64,000 bases of DNA from Sphingomonas sediminicola (GTDB taxonomy: Bacteria; Pseudomonadota; Alphaproteobacteria; Sphingomonadales; Sphingomonadaceae), in NCBI RefSeq assembly GCF_014489515.1, contig NZ_CP060782.1:1488001-1552000 (forward strand). The letters are read 5' to 3'. Below are positions 9,949 to 20,114 of this stretch, piece after piece (the first letter of the stretch is position 1; every line of letters starts with the position of its first letter). Below the pieces are notes generated by a model. That model had not been told where the DNA came from and ran no database searches. It saw only the letters and a program-made list of their open reading frames with translations. A program made the position numbers and the translations under genes.

Positions 9949-10561
9949 GCCGTCCTCCCTGGGTTGAACCTCAGGCTTATAGCGTAAAGAAGCAGCGCCC
10001 ACACCAGCCCGTAGGACCAGCCCCCAATCACGTCGCTCGGCCAGTGTACGCCAAGAACGACCCGACTAAGCCCCACGAGGAGGGCAGCCAGGACGGCAAT
10101 ACCGAGCCATATCTGCCGCCGCTCCTGCGGGCCAGAAAGAGCGCGAGTGCGACGTAGGTCATCATCGCATTGGCGGAATGACCGCTAGGAAAGCTCAGGC
10201 TGTGAACGACGACCAAGTGCGGATCTTCCGCCGGGCGCATCCGGTTGAATTCATACTTCTGAACTTCCGTAATTGCCTTCCCCAGCAATGGACCGACGAC
10301 CAGGATGACCGCCGGCCAATGCTGCTTCCGAACGACCAGGACGAATCCCCCGATCACCGTGAGCAACGCCACAATGCGGCCGTCGCCCAACATGGTGATG
10401 AGCCGCGCAGAATCGGCCAGCGCCGGACGATGTCCGCCATAGACTTCGTTGAGAACGTCGCGGTCCATATTACCGGTGCCGAACAACAGCATGCTCAGCC
10501 AGACCAGCACGAGGCCGCCGACCAGTCCCAGGACCGGCTTGTTTAATCGGATTTCAGTCAC
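9945..10561 (-). CDS. PAP2-superfamily membrane phosphatase, one frameshift
   Basis: PAP2 (type 2 phosphatidic acid phosphatase) family integral membrane enzyme. Motif 1 appears as KYEFNRMRP and motif 2 as SFPSGHS. The third motif (SRVVLGVHWPSDVIGGW) is encoded in another frame from about 10125 to 9945. Adding one base near 10125 gives a continuous protein of about 205 residues with roughly five TM helices and all three motifs. Without the correction the frame stops at 10028 and lacks the catalytic His. Substrate unknown (lipid phosphate or undecaprenyl pyrophosphate). Confidence 0.8.
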
Positions 10562-10603
10562 GTCAGGCGCCCAACGCTGTCAGGCGCCTTCCTGCTCCCC
10601 GCC

Positions 10604-13213
10604 TTAGAACTTCGTGCCGACCCTGATACCGAGAGTACGCGGCCGGCCCGGGACGATGTGGACGTTCGTACAGATGCTGCACGACACAGAACGCGACAAT
10701 TGGTTGCGCTTGTCGAACACGTTCGTGGCGAACAACTCGACGCTGTACTTGCTCCAATCAAAGCCCGCGAACAGGTCGACCAATGTGTACGAAGGCAACG
10801 TCCCGGTCACGAGATTGTCGTCAATCCTGAGAGCCGAACGAGCCGAGCCCTGGTGGACAATCGCCACCTGTCCATGTGCCCTGCCCGGTCCGACGTTCCA
10901 GGTGTAGCGCGCGGTTCCAGTCACCTTGAACTTCGGAGTGACCGGAAGACGCGATCCCTTCGGTGCCGTGATTTCGTCGTCCGGCACGCCGTCACAGTTC
11001 GGCGCTGTGTCGGCGGCTATTGCGCAAATGTTCTGCTTGGTCTTGGCGTCGGTATATGCCGCCGCCGCGTTCAGCGTGAGCCCGCCGTGCACGTAATTGA
11101 TGTCGGTCTCAATACCGTTGATCCTGGCATCGCGGCCGTTCTGAACGACGGTCAGGCTGTTCTCACCAAGGAAACTGAACTGAAACTTCTTCCACTCCTG
11201 GTGATAGATGGCGCCGTTCCAACGCAGTGGTCCGAGTGTAGTCTTCCAGCCCAGCTCGTAGTTGATCAGGAAGTCCGGATCGTAAGGCGCGAGGCCCGGC
11301 TGCCGGTTGATGCCGCCAGGCCGGAAGCCCTTCGACCAGGTTGCATAGAACAACAGGCCCTCGCGCGGCTTCCAATTGCCGTTGAATCGATAGGTCCAAC
11401 CTGAATCCTTGCTCTGCTTCGGCTTCAGTTTCCCGTTTGCGAACGTCGCGACGTTGATGCACGGAGTGCCCGAGAGAACGCCGTCGAGGATGAGCGTCGT
11501 GTCGGTACCGTTGATCTGCGATTCCCGAAGCGTGTCGCCGCTGGTTGTGTAGCATTGAGCCACGCCGGTCTTGGTGCTGTACACCGCATTCGGCACGATC
11601 GACGGGTCTATAGGATCGCCGTTAGCGTCCTGAATAAACAGCGGGTCGCGTCCAAACCCGGCAAAACCGAACACGGTGTTGTCGAACTTGTACCAGCGGC
11701 CACCGCCGGTGAGCGTGATTTGCGGCGTTACGTCGAAGCTGGCTTCGCCGAAGATCGCATAGTCGCGATCGATACGCTTCTGCTTGGTCAGCCAGATCAG
11801 GCCGGGACGTCCATTGACCGACAGGCTATCAGCCAAATTATCGACGTGATATTCTTGGAGGATGTCGTTCGATTGGCGCTGGTAGAATGCGCCTGCGATC
11901 ACCCGGAACGGCTTGTCCGCCGGCGACGAAACGCGCAGCTCCTGGCTCATCTTTTTGAAGTTGTTGCCGCCCGTGATGTACTGGCGCGGATCGATCGGAT
12001 CGCCGTTATTATCGAAATAATACTGATAGTTCGCGATGCCGCCGTAGCTTTCGTAATAGGCATCATAGGCGTCCGCGTAATCAGTGTAATCATTGGTCCC
12101 GTGGTTCGGGCGATGCATGTAAGCACCGGCGTAGGTGATGTCGAAATTACCGACCTTGCCTTCGACGGTCAGCGCATATTGGGTGAACTTGTCCCGGCCC
12201 GGCTCTTTGCGGAACCGCTGGGTTTCCAGATCGCCTAGCCGCTCGTCGTAATACCAGACCCCGCGCGTCTTCGAATTCTGGTGCATGATCGTCGGGGTGA
12301 CGGTCCAATTCTCGTTGAGGTCGATCTTCAGCGCAGCGCGCCCGCCATAGGTGGTGTTGGTGTTGAAGTTCTTCTTTACGAAGGCCGCGTTGTCAGCGTG
12401 GAAGCCGTTTCGAACGCAGCCGATGGTGTCGCCTGTGTCGGGGTCGGTGACTACGTCGCCGCAATAATCGCGGGTCCCGCGAACGTTATCGATGTATCCT
12501 GCGTCACGCTGCCAGAAAGCGACACCGCGAAATGCGATGTTGTCCGACACGGGGAGGTTGATCATCCCTTCGAGGCTTCCGCCCACGCCGCCGTTCGCGA
12601 CCGTATTGAGCTCTGCATCAACCCTGCCATCGGTCACCCCGAGTTCGGGCTTGTTGGTGATGATGCGGATCGTGCCGGCTTCGCTCGATGCACCGTACAG
12701 GGTGCCCTGCGGGCCGGCGAGGCTCTCGATGCGGGCGATGTCGTAGATGTGGACGTCGAGCGTACCGCCGATGGTGGTGACCGGCTGCTCGTCGAGATAG
12801 GAGCCAACTGAAGGCAGCGAGCCAGTGTGGTTGCCATCTCCGCCCGTCGCGACGCCGCGCATGTAAACGACCGTGTAGCCCGGCGCCGCCGTTTGGAAGC
12901 TGACCGACGGCAGCTGCTTCGTGTAGTCCTCGAAGTTCGAGATGTTCAGCTGGTCGAGGCGGCGAGTGCCGATCGCCTGCACGCTAATCGGGACGTCCTG
13001 GAGATTCTCCTCGCGCTTCTGCGCGGTGACGATGATCTCGTCGGAGTCCGATGGCTGAGAGGCCGGAGTCGCAGCAGGCGCCGTCGGCGCGGGTGCCGCT
13101 TCAGGCGCTGTAGGTTGGGTTGTGTCGGTGGTAGTTTGTGCAAAGGCTGGCGTAGCGATCGCCGTCGTTGCGAGAAGTCCAAACGTAAAAGCGCGCAGTG
13201 TGCGAGCGGTCAT
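10604..13213 (-). CDS. TonB-dependent receptor
   Basis: Outer-membrane active transporter of 869 residues. A signal peptide (MTARTLRAFTFGLLATTAIA to AFAQ) is followed by a Thr/Ala/Pro-rich linker, EIIVTAQKREENLQDVPISV (start of plug domain), the plug with GPQGTLYGASSEAGTIRI, and a beta-barrel ending in VGTKF with the terminal Phe expected of Bam substrates. I chose ATG 13213 because the open frame upstream to 13258 is not signal-peptide-like. The ligand is unknown. The next minus-strand gene upstream is a TPR-sulfotransferase, a pairing I associate with sphingomonads. Confidence 0.93.
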   Translation of the reverse strand: MTARTLRAFTFGLLATTAIATPAFAQTTTDTTQPTAPEAAPAPTAPAATPASQPSDSDEIIVTAQKREENLQDVPISVQAIGTRRLDQLNISNFEDYTKQLPSVSFQTAAPGYTVVYMRGVATGGDGNHTGSLPSVGSYLDEQPVTTIGGTLDVHIYDIARIESLAGPQGTLYGASSEAGTIRIITNKPELGVTDGRVDAELNTVANGGVGGSLEGMINLPVSDNIAFRGVAFWQRDAGYIDNVRGTRDYCGDVVTDPDTGDTIGCVRNGFHADNAAFVKKNFNTNTTYGGRAALKIDLNENWTVTPTIMHQNSKTRGVWYYDERLGDLETQRFRKEPGRDKFTQYALTVEGKVGNFDITYAGAYMHRPNHGTNDYTDYADAYDAYYESYGGIANYQYYFDNNGDPIDPRQYITGGNNFKKMSQELRVSSPADKPFRVIAGAFYQRQSNDILQEYHVDNLADSLSVNGRPGLIWLTKQKRIDRDYAIFGEASFDVTPQITLTGGGRWYKFDNTVFGFAGFGRDPLFIQDANGDPIDPSIVPNAVYSTKTGVAQCYTTSGDTLRESQINGTDTTLILDGVLSGTPCINVATFANGKLKPKQSKDSGWTYRFNGNWKPREGLLFYATWSKGFRPGGINRQPGLAPYDPDFLINYELGWKTTLGPLRWNGAIYHQEWKKFQFSFLGENSLTVVQNGRDARINGIETDINYVHGGLTLNAAAAYTDAKTKQNICAIAADTAPNCDGVPDDEITAPKGSRLPVTPKFKVTGTARYTWNVGPGRAHGQVAIVHQGSARSALRIDDNLVTGTLPSYTLVDLFAGFDWSKYSVELFATNVFDKRNQLSRSVSCSICTNVHIVPGRPRTLGIRVGTKF

Positions 13214-13240
13214 GATTGCCCCCAATCGACCAATGTGTCC

Positions 13241-13271
13241 GCATAGCGGCAGAGCCACGACGGCTTGTCAA
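13241..13271 (-). promoter_or_regulatory. Candidate promoter of the TonB receptor gene
   Basis: On the minus strand a perfect TTGACA (13271-13266) is followed 18-19 bases later by GCTATGC (13247-13241), a weak -10, about 25 bases before ATG 13213. The spacing is a little long. Confidence 0.35.
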
Positions 13272-13324
13272 CGGCCAAACGTTGCGTAGCCGACACATAC
13301 TCGGCGAACTGTGACCTCGCCGCT

Positions 13325-14913
13325 TCAGAATGTGACCGGGGCGTCCGGATAAGCATTGAGAACCGGCCCCAATGCCTCCTTCAGCGGCCCGAGGTGCGGT
13401 TCGTATGAAATCCACTCCTCGGTCGCGTCGCGGTAGATTGGCCGGCGGACCTGCTCGGAGCTCGGAGTCCTCACCGCCCGGTCGGTTTCGTAGAACGACA
13501 GGCACGCCGGCTCGAACTCGAGTCCGCAATAATCGAGCAGCGCCCGAATCTCACGCTCGGTATCGTCGACCATCCGCTCGTAGATCACCCGGTGGACACG
13601 TCCCGGAAGGACATTGTCGACATGGGCCATCAGCCGGACATAGTCGGAGTAATAGCGGCCGAGATCTTCGAGGTCGTAGGTGAAGTCCTGCCCCGCGCGA
13701 AATGCTGGCGGTAATTCGAGAAGCAGCAGCCGAGCGGATGCCGCCGCGCATCGATGATCTTCGCATTGGGAAGCACGAGCTGGATGAACGGCACGAACGT
13801 CCAGTTGTTCGGCAGCTTGTCGACAAAGAACGGCCGATCAGTCCGGCGCTGCACAGCGCTTCGCTTCAGATACTCTTCTCCGGCTTCCTTCCGCTCTTCG
13901 ACACTGAGCCCGACCGCGGATGTCGGATAATTCCCTCTCCCGCGAGCGATCGCCGGCATGTCCGGCAGTTCGGACGTTCCCTCGACGAGGCTGTGCGAGG
14001 ACAGGATCTGCTCGACCAGGGTCGATCCGGCGCGAGGCATGCCAACGATGAAGATCGGGTCTGGGGCCGGGCTTCCGCCAGGGCTCTTCAGGACTTCGGC
14101 AGTGAAAAGCTCGATGCTTCGATCGACGAGCTGGCTCAAATGGCCGGCGTTGAACGGGTGGTATTTGCGCCGAAGCCTATTCCCCGCTTCGAGATGTGCG
14201 AAGGCGGTATCGCTCCGGCCAAGGTCGTGGTGCGCCTTGGCCAGCGCGAACTCGACATGGAACCGGTCGTCGTCCCTGAGGTCTGAGCGCCCGAGCGCTT
14301 GCTCCATCGCCGCAATGTCCCCCTCGGAGAAACGGACGGTCTTGAGATTGGCCAGGCTCCACCAGACTTCTCCAAGGGCCGGGTTTAGCTCGATCGCCCG
14401 GCGATAGGCCGCTATCGCCTCGTCCAGGCGCCCGACAGTTTTGAGCATGTGGCCATAGCTCATCAGCACTCGAGGCTGGTTCGGCGCGCGGTCCAGCACT
14501 TGCCGATAGAGTTCCAAAGCCTGCTCGAAATCACCGAGCCGACCGAGCGTGGCCGCCTTGAGGTTCAGGTGTCCGACGCGGTCGGGTTCCGCCTCGAATA
14601 TTTCGTCGAGCAGCCCGAGCGCTTCCGACGGTCGCCCGAGCCGCCCCAGGACCATCGCGAGGTTCGCTCGCGCGGCGGTAAAATTCGGGTCGATCTCCAG
14701 TGCGCGCCGCAACAGTGTTTCGGAATCCTTGAGCCGTCCGATGCGCGCCGCCAGTTCGGCGAGCATGCGGATCGCGCGAACGTCGAACGGATCGTCCTGC
14801 AGGTGCGGCTTCAGCAAGCGCTCGGCTACGTCGAGGCGATTCTCGTTGAGCGCGGCCGCGGCCTCGATGAGCCGCGGATGCCAATGCCCTGCCCTTGTTG
14901 CCTCGGTCCCCAC
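13325..14913 (-). CDS. TPR-repeat sulfotransferase, one frameshift
   Basis: N-terminal TPR repeats (about residues 20-250; e.g. AELAARIGRLKDSETLLRRA and YGHMLKTVGRLDEAIAAYRR) fused to a sulfotransferase domain with the 5'-PAPS loop FIVGMPRAGSTLVEQIL and KLPNNW. From about 13690 the C-terminal part (DLGRYYSDYVRLMAHVDN to YPDAPVTF) continues in another frame; one extra G in the GGGG run after FAR restores the usual FARGQDFTYDL sequence. The start is uncertain: GTG 14913 is used, TTG 14949 is possible. Sulfate-acceptor substrate unknown. It faces the maoC gene head to head. Confidence 0.82.
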
Positions 14914-14975
14914 GCCTGTTTCGTAGCCTGCCCTTTGGCCTCGCGCCAAGCGGTACTGCCAGCTATGCGCTGCCG

Positions 14976-15428
14976 ATGCGTTATTTCGAGGATCTGGAAA
15001 TCGGGGCCGAGACCTACTTCGGCTCGTATGCAGTCACTCGCGAGGAAGTCCTGGAGTTCGCGCGGAAATACGATCCGCAGCCTTTCCACCTTTCCGACGA
15101 GGCAGCGGCCAGGACGCACTTCGGGCGCCTCGCGGCAAGCGGTTGGCACACTTGTGCGATGACAATGGCGGTGATCGCCCGCCACGTCGTCGAGGAAGAG
15201 CAGGCCGGCCTCGGCTCGCCGGGCGTCGACGAGCTCCGGTGGCTGAAGCCCGTCTATCCGGGCGACACGCTTCACGTCCGCGGAAAGATCATTGAAACAC
15301 GGCCTTCGCAGTCGAAGCCGCATCTAGGGTCGTTCCGAACGGAGACGACGGTCACCAACCAGGACGACGTCCCGGTTATGCGATTCGCGTCGATCGTGCT
15401 GATCCTGCGCCGGCCAGACCAAGCCTGA
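14976..15428 (+). CDS. MaoC-like dehydratase
   Basis: Hot-dog-fold hydratase/dehydratase of 150 residues of the R-specific enoyl-CoA hydratase type. The acid-base segment KYDPQPFHLSDEAA (candidate Asp and His) and ASGWHTCAMTM are visible, as is ELRWLKPVYPGDTLHV. I chose ATG 14976 because MRYFEDLEIG is the usual family start; the open frame upstream from 14895 is unlike the family. Substrate unknown. Confidence 0.85.
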   Translation: MRYFEDLEIGAETYFGSYAVTREEVLEFARKYDPQPFHLSDEAAARTHFGRLAASGWHTCAMTMAVIARHVVEEEQAGLGSPGVDELRWLKPVYPGDTLHVRGKIIETRPSQSKPHLGSFRTETTVTNQDDVPVMRFASIVLILRRPDQA

Positions 15429-15469
15429 AGTAAACGCCGGAGCGGCACGCAGCCGCCTCGGCGATTGTC

Positions 15470-16096
15470 TTAGTCGTTGTCGACCTTGTGGTTGCGGCCG
15501 CCGCGATTGTTGCGTCGCTGCTGCTGAAGCTCGGTCTGGACGGTCTGCCGCTGTTGCTGGCGCTCGATCCGCATCTGCTGGCGTTCGCTGCGAACCTGCT
15601 GCTGCTCGATCTGCACCTGGCGGCGCACGTCGGGCCGATCGCGGAACGTCTGATTGTTGACCTGACGAACGGTCTGGTTGGTCGTCGGCGTCCGATTCTG
15701 GAAATCTGCCCAGTTCTCGATCACCGGAGCAACGCCGCCCGTCGAGCTAGCAGTGCCGCGACGACGCTCCCAATAGCGGCGCTGGGCGTCTGACCACCGT
15801 GTGCGGTTACGGTACTGATCGTACACGTAATAGCCGGTGCCCGGATAATAGTAGCCGTCGTACCAGCCGTAGTACGGCGAGCCGTAGCCATAGCCGTAGG
15901 GCGACCCGTAGCCCGCATAACCGTACGGGTAGCCGCCACCGTAGTAGCCGTTCCCGTAATAGGGGTCGCCGTAACCGTAGCCGTCGCCGTAACCGACGCC
16001 AACGCCGAGCCCGCCGTACGGGCCATAGGCGCAGCCGCTGAGGCCAACACCCGCAGCAATCGCCAATGCGGCAGTCTTAAGATTGAATACGCTCAT
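15470..16096 (-). CDS. Gly/Tyr-rich lipoprotein with basic Gln-rich tail
   Basis: A 208-residue putative lipoprotein. The signal sequence ends in the lipobox LSGC (Cys22). Residues 23-90 are almost entirely Gly, Tyr, Pro, Asp and Ser, built from short GYG/PYYG units, followed by a segment around WSDAQRRYWERRR and a C-terminal Gln/Arg-rich region (residues 160-200, e.g. IEQQQVRSERQQ) likely to be helical. ATG 16096 follows AAAGGAG. Similar low-complexity lipoproteins occur in sphingomonads, but I know no function. Confidence 0.75.
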   Translation of the reverse strand: MSVFNLKTAALAIAAGVGLSGCAYGPYGGLGVGVGYGDGYGYGDPYYGNGYYGGGYPYGYAGYGSPYGYGYGSPYYGWYDGYYYPGTGYYVYDQYRNRTRWSDAQRRYWERRRGTASSTGGVAPVIENWADFQNRTPTTNQTVRQVNNQTFRDRPDVRRQVQIEQQQVRSERQQMRIERQQQRQTVQTELQQQRRNNRGGRNHKVDND

Positions 16097-16206
16097 GATA
16101 CATCTCCAAGCAAAGGAGTTACCAGCGCATTCTGCTTTATGAGGTGAATGGCGACTGAACTAAGTCGCTGAAACACGGTGGGAAATCACAGGCCGCCAAA
16201 TGCAGC

Positions 16207-16232
16207 AAAAGGGGCCGCGCGGACGCGGCCCC
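16207..16232 (-). terminator. Intrinsic terminator after petC
   Basis: Perfect 9-base arms GGGGCCGCG/CGCGGCCCC with a 4-base loop at 16211-16232, followed on the minus strand by TTTT. It starts 6 bases beyond the petC stop and ends the bc1 operon. Confidence 0.8.
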
Positions 16233-16237
16233 AATGC

Positions 16238-17160
16238 TTAGCCCGTGACGCCGGCCTTACGCTTGGCGCTCCGTGCCTTAGCCTGGTTCTTCGGATCGAG
16301 CGGGCCCGTCGCGCGGACGACCGCCTTTTCGCCATACCAGATATTCCGGTACGCGAGGTAACCGAAGACAGTCGCGAACAGCAGAAACACTACGACAGCA
16401 AGACCCGTCGCGTGGCGCTTCTCGAGCTTTGGCTCGGCCGTCCACACGAGGAACGCCGCGACGTCCTTCGCCATCTGGTCGACCGTCGGCTTCGGATTGC
16501 CCGGAGCATAGGTGACCTGCCCGTCGCTCGTAAGCGGCTGCGGCATGGCGAGGTTCAGGTTCGCGAAGTACGGGTTGTAGTGCAGGCCCTGCGGCGTCTT
16601 CGAGGCCGGGAACTTCTGGATGAGCTCCGCCGGCTGCTGGCGATAGCCGGTCAGCAGCGAGTAGACGTACGCAGCGCCACCCTCACGAGCCTTGGTGATC
16701 AGCGAAAGATCGGGCGGAAGGGCGTTGTTATTCGCCGCGCGAGCCGCAGTCTCGTTCGCATAGGGGCTCGGGAAGCGGTCGGACGGCAGCGCCTTGCGCG
16801 TCGACGCTTCACCCGTCTCCGGATTCACCGTCGGAACTTCGGTCTGCCACTGGTTGGCGATCGCCTTCACCTCGGCCTCGTTGTAGCCGAGCGCTTCCAG
16901 GTCGTGGAACGCGACCAGGTTCAGGCTGTGACAAGCCGAGCAGACTTCCTTGTAGATCTGGAAGCCGCGCTGGACCTGCTTGCGGTCGAACTTGCCGAAC
17001 GGCCCGTCGCTCGCGAGCTGCAGGTGCTTCGGATGCAGGTGGAACTCCTCCTCAGCCGTCGCCGGGGCGGGCTGGTGAGGTACGTCGACACGTTGCTGAA
17101 GAACGAGATCAGCAAGACCACCGAGAATACGGCGCCGACCAGGCCCAGGATGTAACGCAT
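16238..17160 (-). CDS. petC: Cytochrome c1 of the bc1 complex, one frameshift
   Basis: Haem-c subunit of ubiquinol:cytochrome c oxidoreductase. The signal anchor (MRYILGLVGAVFSVVLLI) begins at ATG 17160; from about 17070 the mature part (PAPATAEEEFHLHPKHLQLA) is in another frame, and one extra C in the AGCCCGCCCC stretch joins them. The haem motif is CSACHSLN, the axial Met is in NLNLAMPQPL, and a C-terminal membrane anchor (GLAVVVFLLFATVFGYLAY) is followed by a basic tail. Third gene of petA-petB-petC, 14 bases after petB, with a terminator right after it. Confidence 0.93.
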
Positions 17161-17174
17161 TCGCTTCTGTCCCC

Positions 17175-18485
17175 CTACTCGGCGATCGCCGTGGCGCCGC
17201 GCCGAGGCATAATGCCCGCGGGCGCTGCTTCCCTCTTCTCACCGTGCAGCGCCGACGAGCTGATCGAGTCCGGCAGCGGAAGCGTCCGCTCGAACGCCGA
17301 CACCAGCGGCAGGATGATGAGGAAGTGCGCGAAATAATAAGCTGCGGCCAACTGGCTGATCGCCACATACAGCGGTGTGGCAGGAGCGCCGCCGCAGAAG
17401 CCAAGGATCAGGACGTCCAGCACCAGCAGCAGGAAAAAGCGCTTGAACACCGGACGGTACGATCCCGAGCGAACCGGCGACTTGTCGAGCCATGGCAGGA
17501 AGAACAGGATCAGGATCGAGCTGAACATCGCCAGCACGCCCCACAGCTTCGCCGGCAGGATGAAGTCGACGGTGAAAGCGCGAAGGATCGCGTAGAACGG
17601 CCAGAAGTACCATTCGGGAACGATGTGCGCAGGCGTCGCCAGCGGATTCGCAGGAATGTAATTGTCCGGGTGCCCGAGATAGTTCGGCGCGAAATAGACG
17701 AACAGAGCAAACACCGTCAGGAATGCCGCGGCCGCCCAGCCGTCCTTCGCCGTGTAGAACGGGTGAAACGGAAGCGTGTCCTTTTCTTCCTTCACGTCGA
17801 CGCCGGTCGGGTTGCTCGATCCGGGGATGTGAAGCGCCCAGATGTGCAGGATCACGACCGCCGCGATCACGAACGGCAGCAGGTAGTGAAGCGAGAAGAA
17901 GCGGGTCAGCGCTGCTTGGTCAGGAGCATAGCCGCCCAGCAGCCAGACGCGGACGGGCTCGCCGACCAGCGGGAATGCCGAGAAGAAGCCGGTGATGACC
18001 TGCGCACCCCAGTAGCTCATCTGGCCCCAGGGAAGGACGTAGCCCATGAACGCCGTCGCCATCATCAGCAGGTAGATGACGAGGCCGAGCATCCACACCA
18101 GCTCACGCGGCGCCTTGTACGATCCGTAGTAGAGCCCGCGGAAGATGTGGATGTAGGTGACGATGAAGAAGAAGCTCGCGCCGTTCATGTGGATGTAGCG
18201 GAGCGCCCAGCCGGCGTTCACGTCGCGCATGATGTGCTCGACGGAATTGAAGGCTCCGTCCGCGCTTGCGTAATACCACATGGCCAGGACGATGCCGGTG
18301 ACGATCTGGATCGTCAGGAACAGGCCGGCGAGGACGCCGAAGTTCCACCAGTAGTTGAGGTTGCGCGGAACCGGATAGCCGCCCCCTATCGCGCCGTAGA
18401 CGAGGCGCGGAAGCGGAAGACGTTCGTCCAGCCAGCGCATCAGCGGCGCCTTCGGTTCGTACTGTTTTGCCCAGGCAAAGCTCAT
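17175..18485 (-). CDS. petB: Cytochrome b of the bc1 complex
   Basis: Membrane core subunit carrying both haems b and the Qo and Qi quinone sites. The 436-residue product has the expected eight or so helices, the Qo-site motif [27 protein letters not shown] with the conserved helix-C segment, and histidine pairs for the haems (e.g. [20 protein letters not shown]). It begins 17 bases after petA and is uninterrupted, unlike petC. Confidence 0.97.
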   Translation of the reverse strand: MSFAWAKQYEPKAPLMRWLDERLPLPRLVYGAIGGGYPVPRNLNYWWNFGVLAGLFLTIQIVTGIVLAMWYYASADGAFNSVEHIMRDVNAGWALRYIHMNGASFFFIVTYIHIFRGLYYGSYKAPRELVWMLGLVIYLLMMATAFMGYVLPWGQMSYWGAQVITGFFSAFPLVGEPVRVWLLGGYAPDQAALTRFFSLHYLLPFVIAAVVILHIWALHIPGSSNPTGVDVKEEKDTLPFHPFYTAKDGWAAAAFLTVFALFVYFAPNYLGHPDNYIPANPLATPAHIVPEWYFWPFYAILRAFTVDFILPAKLWGVLAMFSSILILFFLPWLDKSPVRSGSYRPVFKRFFLLLVLDVLILGFCGGAPATPLYVAISQLAAAYYFAHFLIILPLVSAFERTLPLPDSISSSALHGEKREAAPAGIMPRRGATAIAE

Positions 18486-18502
18486 TTTACGGCTCTTTCC
18501 CC

Positions 18503-19075
18503 TCAGCCGATGCGAACGGTCGTGTCGGATACGAATTCATAGTTGGGAACCATCAGGTTCTTCGGCGCGGGCCCCTGACGGATACGTGCGGCCGTGTCGT
18601 AGGCCGAACCGTGGCACGGGCAGAAATAACCGCCGAACGGTCCGCGATTCTCGCCCTCACCGGTGCCAAGCGGCACGCAGCCAAGGTGCGTGCAGACGCC
18701 GAGCGTGATCAGCCAGTTGGTCTTGCCGGGCTTGGTCCGCTCGGCGAGCGACTGCGGATCGCGAAGCTCGGACAGCGGAACCGCATTGGCGGCCTGGATC
18801 TCGGCCGGAGTCAGGTTGCGGATGAACACCGGCTGCTTGCGCCAAACGGTCTTGATGGCCTGTCCCGGAGCGATCTTCGAGATGTCGACCTCGGTCGACG
18901 CCAGTGCGAGCACGTCGGCCGGCGGATTCATCTGAGTAATCAGCGGGAGCGCGACCGCCACGACGCCCATCCCGGCGAAGCTCACGGCTGCGACGTTCAG
19001 GAAATCCCTGCGGCGTGCGCCGCCTTCCGTTTCAGCCGGGTCCGAACCCTGAGCGGATTGTTCCAGCGTGGCCAT
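18503..19075 (-). CDS. petA: Rieske iron-sulfur subunit of the bc1 complex
   Basis: Rieske [2Fe-2S] protein of 190 residues. A Tat-type N-terminus ([14 protein letters not shown]) leads into the membrane anchor. The cluster ligands are in [10 protein letters not shown] and CPCHGSAYD, giving two Cys and two His plus the bridging disulfide Cys pair. ATG 19075 gives a normal-length protein; the frame is open for a further 600 bases but without homology. First gene of the bc1 operon and divergent from hemF (175-base gap, which must hold both promoters). Confidence 0.97.
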   Translation of the reverse strand: MATLEQSAQGSDPAETEGGARRRDFLNVAAVSFAGMGVVAVALPLITQMNPPADVLALASTEVDISKIAPGQAIKTVWRKQPVFIRNLTPAEIQAANAVPLSELRDPQSLAERTKPGKTNWLITLGVCTHLGCVPLGTGEGENRGPFGGYFCPCHGSAYDTAARIRQGPAPKNLMVPNYEFVSDTTVRIG

Positions 19076-19250
19076 GCTTCCCCTTGTAACGCCCAAGATT
19101 GACGCGATGTGCTGCACGTGCCCGACAGGCACATAACGAATTCGCCCGAGAGAGGACCTCAAGGGCGAGTGGCGGGCCTGATAGCGAGGCGTTTCGGGGC
19201 TGCCAAGGGCACAATTGGCATTCGCGCGCACGACGCTATGTGAGCGGTCC

Positions 19251-20114
19251 ATGCTCGAACTCGACGAACAGCAGCAGGCGGCGCGCGACTGGTTCGAATC
19301 GCTGCGCAATCGCATCTGCGCCGCCTTCGAGGAGATCGAGCGCGAGCACGGCAGCGAGGCTTCCTTCCAGTTCACTCCGTGGGAGCGCACCGACCCCGGC
19401 GAAGGTCCGGGTGGCGGCGGAGTCCGCGGCCAGATGAACGGAAAGATCTTCGAGAAGGTCGGCGTAAACGTTTCGACCGTTGGCGGCAGCTTCTCGCCCG
19501 AATTCGCCGCGAGCATCCACGGAGCATCGGAGGATCCGCGATTCTTCGCGACCGGAATCAGTCTCGTCGCGCACATGGCCAATCCGCACGTCCCCGCAGT
19601 CCACATGAACACGCGGTTCCTGACGACGACCAAACGCTGGTTCGGCGGAGGCGCCGACCTCAACCCCGCCATCCCTTACGTGGAAGACACGGAAGCCTTT
19701 CACGCCAGGCTCCGCGCCGCCTGCGCGGCTCACGATCCCACCTTCTATCCGCGCTTTTCCAAGTGGGCGGAGGACTATTTCTTCATTCCACATCGGGGCG
19801 TCCCGCGCGGCGTCGGCGGCATTTTCTACGACCATCTCGAATGTTTCGAGCCTGGCGAGGGGCCGACGTTCGACGCCAATTTCGCCTTCACCCGGGATGT
19901 CGGCGAAGCGTTCCTGGACGCCTTCCCGAAGATCGTCCGAAAGCGCGTGGACACGCCGTTCACCGAGGAAGACATGCGGCGCCTCCTCGAATTCCGCGGC
20001 CGCTACGTCGAATTCAACCTGCTCTACGATCGCGGCACCTTGTTCGGGCTGAAGACCGGCGGGAACATCGACGCCATCCTGATGAGCCTGCCGCCGCTGG
20101 CGGCCTGGAAATGA
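19251..20114 (+). CDS. hemF: Oxygen-dependent coproporphyrinogen III oxidase
   Basis: Converts coproporphyrinogen III to protoporphyrinogen IX using O2, a late haem step. The 287-residue product contains WERTDPGEGPGGGGVRGQM, SLVAHMANPHVPAVHMNTRF, KRWFGGGADLNPAIPY, FFIPHRGVPRGVGGIFYDH and RGRYVEFNLLYDRGT, all HemF hallmarks. ATG 19251 chosen over an upstream in-frame start at 19215 from homology. Overlaps the GNAT gene by ATGA. Placed next to the bc1 operon, fitting haem supply. Confidence 0.97.
   Translation: MLELDEQQQAARDWFESLRNRICAAFEEIEREHGSEASFQFTPWERTDPGEGPGGGGVRGQMNGKIFEKVGVNVSTVGGSFSPEFAASIHGASEDPRFFATGISLVAHMANPHVPAVHMNTRFLTTTKRWFGGGADLNPAIPYVEDTEAFHARLRAACAAHDPTFYPRFSKWAEDYFFIPHRGVPRGVGGIFYDHLECFEPGEGPTFDANFAFTRDVGEAFLDAFPKIVRKRVDTPFTEEDMRRLLEFRGRYVEFNLLYDRGTLFGLKTGGNIDAILMSLPPLAAWK

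Noticed and set aside
17161-17404. N-terminal extension of the cytochrome c1 frame to 17404
   Set aside because: The stretch overlaps petB in antisense-like low-complexity sequence; the true signal anchor starts at 17160 in another frame and joins after one base correction.
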